The translations under genes and the position numbers were made by a program. This document shows positions 7,062-10,577 of a stretch of DNA of 10,577 nucleotides, piece by piece. A model generated the notes under the pieces. It was not told where the DNA came from. It did not search any database and saw only the letters and a program-made list of their open reading frames with translations. Source of the stretch: Belnapia sp. (lineage in GTDB: Bacteria > Pseudomonadota > Alphaproteobacteria > Acetobacterales > Acetobacteraceae). Location of the stretch: contig JAQGIA010000535.1 in the NCBI GenBank assembly GCA_028291445.1, forward strand, positions 1 to 10,577, written 5' to 3'. Numbering within the stretch: the stretch's first letter is position 1; the number at the start of each line of letters is the position of its first letter.

Positions 7062-8144
7062 ATGATCCAACCCGTCGCCACGGCGGCCGATTGGCGCGCC
7101 GCAGACCTCGAGACCTCCGGGCGCTGGCTGCGCCGGCTGACCGCGGCCGAGATCGCCGATCTGCAGGCGGGCTTCCGCCGGTTGCAGGCCAGCGGCAAGC
7201 CCATGCTCGAGACGACCCGCGAGGATTTCCCGCTGGGCGCCTTCGCCGCGGTGCTGGCCGAGGCCGCGCAGGAACTGGAGAACGGCGTCGGCATCCGCAC
7301 CCTGCGCGGCATCCCGGTGGCGGAGTACACCGCCGAGGAAGCCCGGCTGCTGTTCTGGGGCATCGGGACCCATCTCGGCGTCGCGCGGCCGCAGGGCAAG
7401 GCAAGCCAGTTGCTGTCGGATGTGCGGGATGCCGGCGGCACCTACCGGGGCGCCGGCGGGCGCGGCTACAACACCAACGCCGAACTCGACTTCCATACCG
7501 ATGGCAGCGACGTGGTCGGGCTGCTCTGCCTGAAGACCGCGCGCAGCGGCGGGCTCAGCCGGCTGGCCAGTTCGGTCGCCATCCACAATGCGCTGCTGCA
7601 ACGCCGGCCGGAGCTGGTCGAGACCCTCTACGGGCTGTTCCCGCATAGCCGGCAGAAGGAGGAAGCGGCGGATGAGACGCCGACCTATCTCGCCCCGGTC
7701 TACAGCCTGCGCGACGGGCACTTTGCCAGCCGCTACATCCGCAACCACATCCGCTCGACCCAGTCGATCGAGGGCGAGCCTCGGCTGACCGAGCTGCAGC
7801 ACGCCGCGCTGGACGCGATCCAGGAGCTGGCGAGCAGCGAGGAGTTCTGCTTCTCGATGTGGCTGGAACCGGGCGACCTGCAATTGGTCAACAACCACGT
7901 CGCCATCCATTCCCGCACCCATTACGAGGATTTCGAGGCGCCGGAGCGCAAGCGCCACCTGCTGCGGCTTTGGCTCGCGGTGCCGCAGGGCCGGCCGCTC
8001 TGCGACGGCTTGGCCGAGGCCTACAAGAGCACGGCGCCGGGCAGCGTGCGCGGCGGCTTCAAGGGCCAGGCGGTGACGCCGGAACTGCGAGCCTACCAGG
8101 CCCGCGCGGCTGCCGCGCTGGGCATGCGCGACACGCCGTATTGA
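7062..8144 (+). CDS. TauD/TfdA-family Fe(II)/2-oxoglutarate-dependent dioxygenase
   Basis: Cytoplasmic non-haem iron oxygenase of 360 residues. Family members couple decarboxylation of 2-oxoglutarate to hydroxylation of a substrate, such as taurine, other sulfonates, phenoxyacids or small carboxylates. The iron-binding facial triad is visible as H145 and D147 in DFHTDGSD and H283 in NNHVAIHSRTHYED. R298 and R302 in RHLLRLWL match the 2-oxoglutarate-anchoring arginines seen after the distal histidine in TauD. The length is greater than TauD itself because of an N-terminal extension of roughly 80 residues before the core. The ATG at 7062 is chosen because GGAGG (7049-7053) lies 8 bases upstream; the same frame stays open far upstream only as a shadow of the opposite-strand gene. 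The next gene starts 11 bases after the stop, so the two form an operon. The family is certain; the substrate is unknown. Confidence 0.93.
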   Translation: MIQPVATAADWRAADLETSGRWLRRLTAAEIADLQAGFRRLQASGKPMLETTREDFPLGAFAAVLAEAAQELENGVGIRTLRGIPVAEYTAEEARLLFWGIGTHLGVARPQGKASQLLSDVRDAGGTYRGAGGRGYNTNAELDFHTDGSDVVGLLCLKTARSGGLSRLASSVAIHNALLQRRPELVETLYGLFPHSRQKEEAADETPTYLAPVYSLRDGHFASRYIRNHIRSTQSIEGEPRLTELQHAALDAIQELASSEEFCFSMWLEPGDLQLVNNHVAIHSRTHYEDFEAPERKRHLLRLWLAVPQGRPLCDGLAEAYKSTAPGSVRGGFKGQAVTPELRAYQARAAAALGMRDTPY

Positions 8145-8155
8145 GGGACGGGATC

Positions 8156-9178
8156 ATGGTTGGCACGCGACGAGGCCTGGTCCAGGCGGCAGGCGGATTG
8201 GCGGCAACGGGCCTGTCGGGACTAGGCCTGCCGGGAGTGGGCCTATCGGGAATGGTTCTGTCCGGCCGCGCGGCGGCGCAGCCGGCCTGGCCCGGCCGTC
8301 CCGTCACCATCGTCGTCCCCTATGCGCCGGGCGGCGGGACCGACATCTTCGCCCGTGCCCTGGCCGAGGGCATGCGCGAGGCCATCGGCCAGACCGTGGT
8401 GGTGGAGAACCGCGCCGGGGCCAATGGCGTGGTCGGCGCCGAGGTGGTCCAGCGCGCCGCGCCCGATGGCCACATGCTGATGGTCGCCACCGGCGCGCAT
8501 GTCATCAACCGCTATTCCATGCCGAGCATTCCCTTCGACCCGGTCAAGGATTTCACCCCGGTCTCGATGCTGTCTGGCTTCCCGCTGGTGCTGGCGGCGA
8601 ATGCCAGGCTGCCCTTCGGCGACATCGCCGGGCTGATCGCCGCGGCCAAGGCGCAGCCGGGCAGCATCACCTTCAGCTCGACCGAAGCGGCGACCAGCTA
8701 CGCCGGCAACTCCTTCGCCCGCCAGGCCGGGATCACGCTGATCGAGGTGCCCTATCGCGGCAGCGGGCCACAGTTGAACGACCTGCTGGCGGGGCATGTG
8801 CCGCTCGGCGTGACCAGCACCGTGGCGGTGCTGCAGCATGTCGCCAGCGGCGCGGTGAAGGTGCTGGCGGTGACCTCGACGCAGCGTTCCGCCCTGCTGC
8901 CGCAGGTGCCGACCATGGCCGAGGCCGGGCTGCCGGGCTACGAGTTCAACGGTTGGTACGGCATGTACGGGCCGCCCGGCCTGCCGGCGCCGCTGGTGCA
9001 GCGCATCTTCGCGGCGGTGCAGGCCTCGCTCGCCCGGCCGGCGATCGGCCAGCGCCTGCAGGAATTGGGCGCCGATCTGGCGACGCTGGGACCGGCGGAT
9101 TTCGCCGCCTTCCTGGCACGCGACAACCGGCGCTGGGCCGAGGCCCAGGCGGCCGGGCTGATCACCACGGCGAACTGA
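8156..9178 (+). CDS. Bug/TctC-type periplasmic solute-binding protein (second copy)
   Basis: Second tripartite-tricarboxylate-type binding protein (340 residues), distinct from the one at 5976-6959. The N-terminus MVGTRRGLVQAAGG carries a twin arginine followed by a hydrophobic stretch ending at RAAAQPAW, so export by Tat or Sec is likely. The mature part shows WPGRPVTIVVPYAPGGGTD (45-63), VENRAGANGVVG (83-94), FDPVKDF, VPYRGSGPQ and VPTMAEAGLPGYEFNGW, all typical of the family. The signal region contains four five-residue repeats (GLSGL, GLPGV, GLSGM, VLSGR; residues 19-38), which makes the leader longer than usual. The start at 8156 has GGGACGGG shortly upstream and lies 11 bases after the dioxygenase stop; the two are probably cotranscribed. 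The binding protein may capture the substrate of the dioxygenase, but this is inference from gene order only. No membrane subunits are present. Confidence 0.93.
   Translation: MVGTRRGLVQAAGGLAATGLSGLGLPGVGLSGMVLSGRAAAQPAWPGRPVTIVVPYAPGGGTDIFARALAEGMREAIGQTVVVENRAGANGVVGAEVVQRAAPDGHMLMVATGAHVINRYSMPSIPFDPVKDFTPVSMLSGFPLVLAANARLPFGDIAGLIAAAKAQPGSITFSSTEAATSYAGNSFARQAGITLIEVPYRGSGPQLNDLLAGHVPLGVTSTVAVLQHVASGAVKVLAVTSTQRSALLPQVPTMAEAGLPGYEFNGWYGMYGPPGLPAPLVQRIFAAVQASLARPAIGQRLQELGADLATLGPADFAAFLARDNRRWAEAQAAGLITTAN
8210..8269. repeat. 15-bp imperfect tandem repeat, four copies, in a signal peptide
   Basis: The units are GGCCTGTCGGGACTA (8210-8224), GGCCTGCCGGGAGTG (8225-8239), GGCCTATCGGGAATG (8240-8254) and a more diverged GTTCTGTCCGGCCGC (8255-8269). 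They are codon-aligned and encode the pentapeptides GLSGL, GLPGV, GLSGM and VLSGR in the hydrophobic core of the leader. CTA and GGA codons, scarce elsewhere here, occur in them. Confidence 0.8.
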
Positions 9179-9185
9179 ACCGGCC

Positions 9186-9216
9186 CGCACCCGCGGCAGG
9201 ACCCGGCTGCGGTGCG
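9186..9216 (+). terminator. Candidate hairpin terminator after the dioxygenase/Bug operon
   Basis: Seven bases after the stop codon at 9178, CGCACC (9186-9191) pairs with GGTGCG (9211-9216). After a single bulged C, GCGGC (9193-9197) pairs with GCTGC (9206-9210) including one G-T wobble, around an 8-base loop. No T-run follows, so it may be an attenuating or Rho-assisted end rather than a classical intrinsic terminator. Confidence 0.45.
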
Positions 9217-9408
9217 TGCTGTCCGGCTCGCTTCCGGCAGCGGAGAGGCAGCATGGCGGCAGCGGGCCGCAACCGTTTTCGGTATGGCCGGCAGCGGCGT
9301 CCAGGCGGGCGCCTCCGCACCCGCCGCCGGCATTGCGATGATTTAGCGGGTAGCGCCGCAGTGCAGCGTGTACATCAGCCGCCTTGGTCCGATCTGTGGA
9401 GCTCCTGG
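9217..9408. other. Intergenic stretch without a recognisable gene
   Basis: Together with the hairpin before it, this completes a 230-base gap (9179-9408) between the Bug-type gene and the ModA-like gene. The frame of the downstream gene stays open through it, but the encoded residues are Arg/Pro/Gly-rich and unlike any family. The good ribosome binding site and signal peptide at 9409 argue that it is non-coding. It presumably holds the promoter of the ModA-like gene. A TTGCGA at 9333-9338 is a possible -35 with no acceptable -10, so I call no promoter. Confidence 0.5.
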
Positions 9409-10179
9409 ATGCGCCATGTCTTCCTGCACGGCCCCGTCTTGCTGTGGCTGGGTTTGCTGACGGCCTTGGCGCCCCCCCTCGCCCGCCCGGCGCGTGCCGC
9501 CGAGATCCAGGTTCTCAGCGGCGGCGCGCTGGAGCCGGGGCTGGAGGTCGCCATGCAGAATTTCCGCAGCACCTCCGGCCAGGGGGTCCGCATCGCCTAT
9601 GCCACGGCGCCGCGCATCCGCGAGCGGTTGCTCAACGGGGAAGCGCCCGACCTGCTCATCGCCCCTCAAGCCTTCCTCGATGAAATGGTCCAGGAAAACC
9701 GGGTGACCGGGGTGCCGGTGCCATTGGGCCGCGTCGGCGTCGGCATGGTGGCACGGCTTGGTGTGGCGGTGTCGCCGATCGAGACGGCCGAGGGGCTGCG
9801 CCTTGCCCTGGGCCAGGCCCAGGCGGTCGTCTTCAACCGGGCTTCGACCGGGCTCTATCTGGAACGGCTGTTCGACCGGCTGGGGATGACCGCCGTGGTG
9901 GCACCGAAAGCCCGGCGCTACGCCACCGGGGCCGAGGTCATGGAGCACCTGCTGCGGGGGTCCGGCGCCGAGCTGGGCTTCGCCGCCATCACCGAGATCC
10001 GCATGGTGCGGGAGCTGCGCTACATCGGGCCGCTGCCGCCCGAGCTGCAATCCTACACCCTCTACGGCGCGGCGCTGCTGCCGGACGGGCCGGCCACGGC
10101 GGAGGTGCTGCTGCGCTGGCTCACCGGGCCGGAAGCCCGCGGCGCCTTCGAGGCCGCCGGCATCGAGGCGCCACGGTAG
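9409..10179 (+). CDS. ModA-like periplasmic substrate-binding protein (SBP_bac_11 type)
   Basis: Exported binding protein of 256 residues resembling the molybdate-binding ModA superfamily (SBP_bac_11). It has a Sec signal peptide with a hydrophobic core at residues 8-24 and a likely cut after ARA near residue 30. The mature protein begins EIQVLSGGALEPGLEVAM, matching the family pattern of a strand followed by a small-residue loop that holds an oxyanion. RERLLNGEAPDLLIAP follows, then FNRASTGLYLERLFDRLGM, equivalent to the second ligand-binding loop. The ATG at 9409 is chosen for its GGAG (9398-9401) 7 bases upstream and for the clean signal peptide. No modB or modC neighbours exist here, so the ligand could be molybdate, another oxyanion or a small organic acid. 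It appears to be a single-gene unit. The end of the gene carries an in-frame 18-bp duplication including the stop codon. Confidence 0.85.
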   Translation: MRHVFLHGPVLLWLGLLTALAPPLARPARAAEIQVLSGGALEPGLEVAMQNFRSTSGQGVRIAYATAPRIRERLLNGEAPDLLIAPQAFLDEMVQENRVTGVPVPLGRVGVGMVARLGVAVSPIETAEGLRLALGQAQAVVFNRASTGLYLERLFDRLGMTAVVAPKARRYATGAEVMEHLLRGSGAELGFAAITEIRMVRELRYIGPLPPELQSYTLYGAALLPDGPATAEVLLRWLTGPEARGAFEAAGIEAPR

Positions 10180-10202
10180 GAGGGGGCGCCACGGTAGCGG
10201 GG
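10167..10202. repeat. 18-bp tandem duplication including the stop codon
   Basis: GGCGCCACGGTAG occurs at 10167-10179 and again at 10185-10197. The two full 18-base units (10167-10184 and 10185-10202) differ at only two positions. The first copy carries the TAG stop of the ModA-like gene. The second copy, in the same frame, encodes EGAPR and a second TAG, so readthrough would add only five residues after the suppressed stop. Confidence 0.8.
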
Positions 10203-10228
10203 CCGGCGGGGGAAAGCCCCCTGCCGGC
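10202..10228. terminator. Intrinsic terminator between convergent genes
   Basis: GCCGGC plus GGGGG (10202-10212), a four-base loop AAAG (10213-10216), then CCCCC, a bulged T and GCCGGC (10217-10228) form a very stable stem. It is followed by GGGTTT on the plus strand. It sits in the gap between the ModA-like gene and the convergent aldehyde dehydrogenase and could serve both, although the minus-strand side lacks a T-run. Confidence 0.7.
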
Positions 10229-10235
10229 GGGTTTG

Positions 10236-10577
10236 CTACAGCCCGGCCTGGGACACGAACTTGGTGTTCAGATAGGCCTCGATCGCCTCCGAGCCGCCTT
10301 CCGAGCCGTAGCCGCTGTCCTTCATGCCGCCGAAGGGCACTTCCGGCAGCGCCAGGCCGAGGTGGTTGATGGTCATCATCCCGGATTCGACCTTGGCGGC
10401 GATGGCATTAGCCGTCTTGGCCGAGCGGGTGAAGGCATAGGAGGCGAGGCCATAGGGCAGCCGGTTGGCCTCCTCGACCACCTCGTCGAAATCCTTGAAG
10501 GAGGAGATCATGGCGAGCGGGCCGAAAGGCTCCTCGTTCATCATCCGGGCCTCCTTGGTGACGCCGGTCAGCACGGT
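10236..10577 (-). CDS. Aldehyde dehydrogenase, succinate-semialdehyde dehydrogenase type, C-terminal part (5'-partial)
   Basis: C-terminal 113 or so residues of an NAD(P)-dependent aldehyde dehydrogenase; the gene enters from the right edge. The visible part has NEEPFGPLAMISSF, containing the conserved glutamate that holds the nicotinamide ribose, and the segment ANRLPYGLASYAFT. It also has GMMTINHLGLALPEVPFGGMKDSGYGSEGG in separated conserved blocks and a terminal EAYLNTKF, which resemble succinate-semialdehyde dehydrogenases. The catalytic cysteine and the Rossmann part lie outside the window. The stop is TAG at 10236-10238. It would oxidise a small aldehyde to the acid in the cytoplasm and could serve degradation of products from this region, but it is convergent with its neighbour and belongs to another transcription unit. 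The subfamily is tentative because only a quarter of the protein is seen. Confidence 0.88.
   Translation of the reverse strand, partial: TVLTGVTKEARMMNEEPFGPLAMISSFKDFDEVVEEANRLPYGLASYAFTRSAKTANAIAAKVESGMMTINHLGLALPEVPFGGMKDSGYGSEGGSEAIEAYLNTKFVSQAGL

Noticed and set aside
6960..7958. Upstream extension of the minus-strand Bug-type gene to 7958
   Set aside because: The extension overlaps the dioxygenase and has no signal-peptide or family features. The ATG at 6959 gives a clean signal peptide, normal length and a ribosome binding site.
8953..9408. Upstream extension of the ModA-like gene
   Set aside because: It overlaps the previous gene out of frame and would bury the signal peptide. GGAG and ATG at 9409 give the expected N-terminus.
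1..10577. Signs of a mobile island (transposase, integrase, attachment repeats, tRNA)
   Set aside because: None were seen on either strand. Base composition and codon use look even across all genes, so there is no sequence support for recent transfer.

Overview
The window is very GC-rich DNA with codons that end almost always in G or C. Periplasmic solute-binding proteins of the Bug/tripartite tricarboxylate family (TctC-like) are prominent. Together these suggest an alphaproteobacterium of the Acetobacteraceae (Roseomonas-like) or a Burkholderiales-like betaproteobacterium. That assignment is inference; no rRNA or marker gene is present. Ten protein-coding genes fill nearly all of the window. 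There are no tRNA or rRNA genes, insertion sequences or CRISPR arrays.

Layout. The left edge (3-989, +) carries the end of a PotC-type ABC transporter permease whose reading frame stays open to the window edge, so it is probably fused to a preceding permease. It converges, across a strong hairpin, on a class II aldolase/adducin-family gene (1082-1822, -). Divergent from that gene are two tandem paralogous flavin-dependent monooxygenases of the NtaA/SnaA/DszA type (1938-3308 and 3305-4633, +), joined by an ATGA overlap. They converge on a two-gene minus-strand unit: a Bug-type binding protein (5976-6959) followed by an MFS transporter (4658-5944). Divergent from that unit is a second two-gene unit (+): a TauD/TfdA-type Fe(II)/2-oxoglutarate dioxygenase (7062-8144) and another Bug-type binding protein (8156-9178). 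After a 230-base gap comes a stand-alone ModA-like periplasmic binding protein (9409-10179, +). It converges, across a GC-rich terminator hairpin, on the C-terminal part of an aldehyde dehydrogenase of the succinate-semialdehyde type (10236 to the right edge, -).

How the genes may work together. The middle of the window (about 1.1-9.2 kb) reads as an uptake-and-oxidation module for a small organic acid, sulfonate or heteroatom-containing compound. Periplasmic binding proteins and an MFS carrier would handle capture and transport. Two FMNH2-dependent monooxygenases and a 2-oxoglutarate dioxygenase would do the oxidative attack. A class II aldolase-like protein would act on a carbonyl or hydroxyacid product. 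No flavin reductase, no TctA/TctB membrane partners, no ModB/ModC partners and no transcription regulator are present, so these would have to be supplied from elsewhere. The substrate cannot be read from the sequence.

The less ordinary points are the probable permease fusion, the coupled monooxygenase pair, an aldolase-family protein that keeps its zinc histidines but appears to lack the usual active-site glutamate, and three short in-frame tandem repeats at the ends of exported or membrane proteins, one of which duplicates a stop codon.
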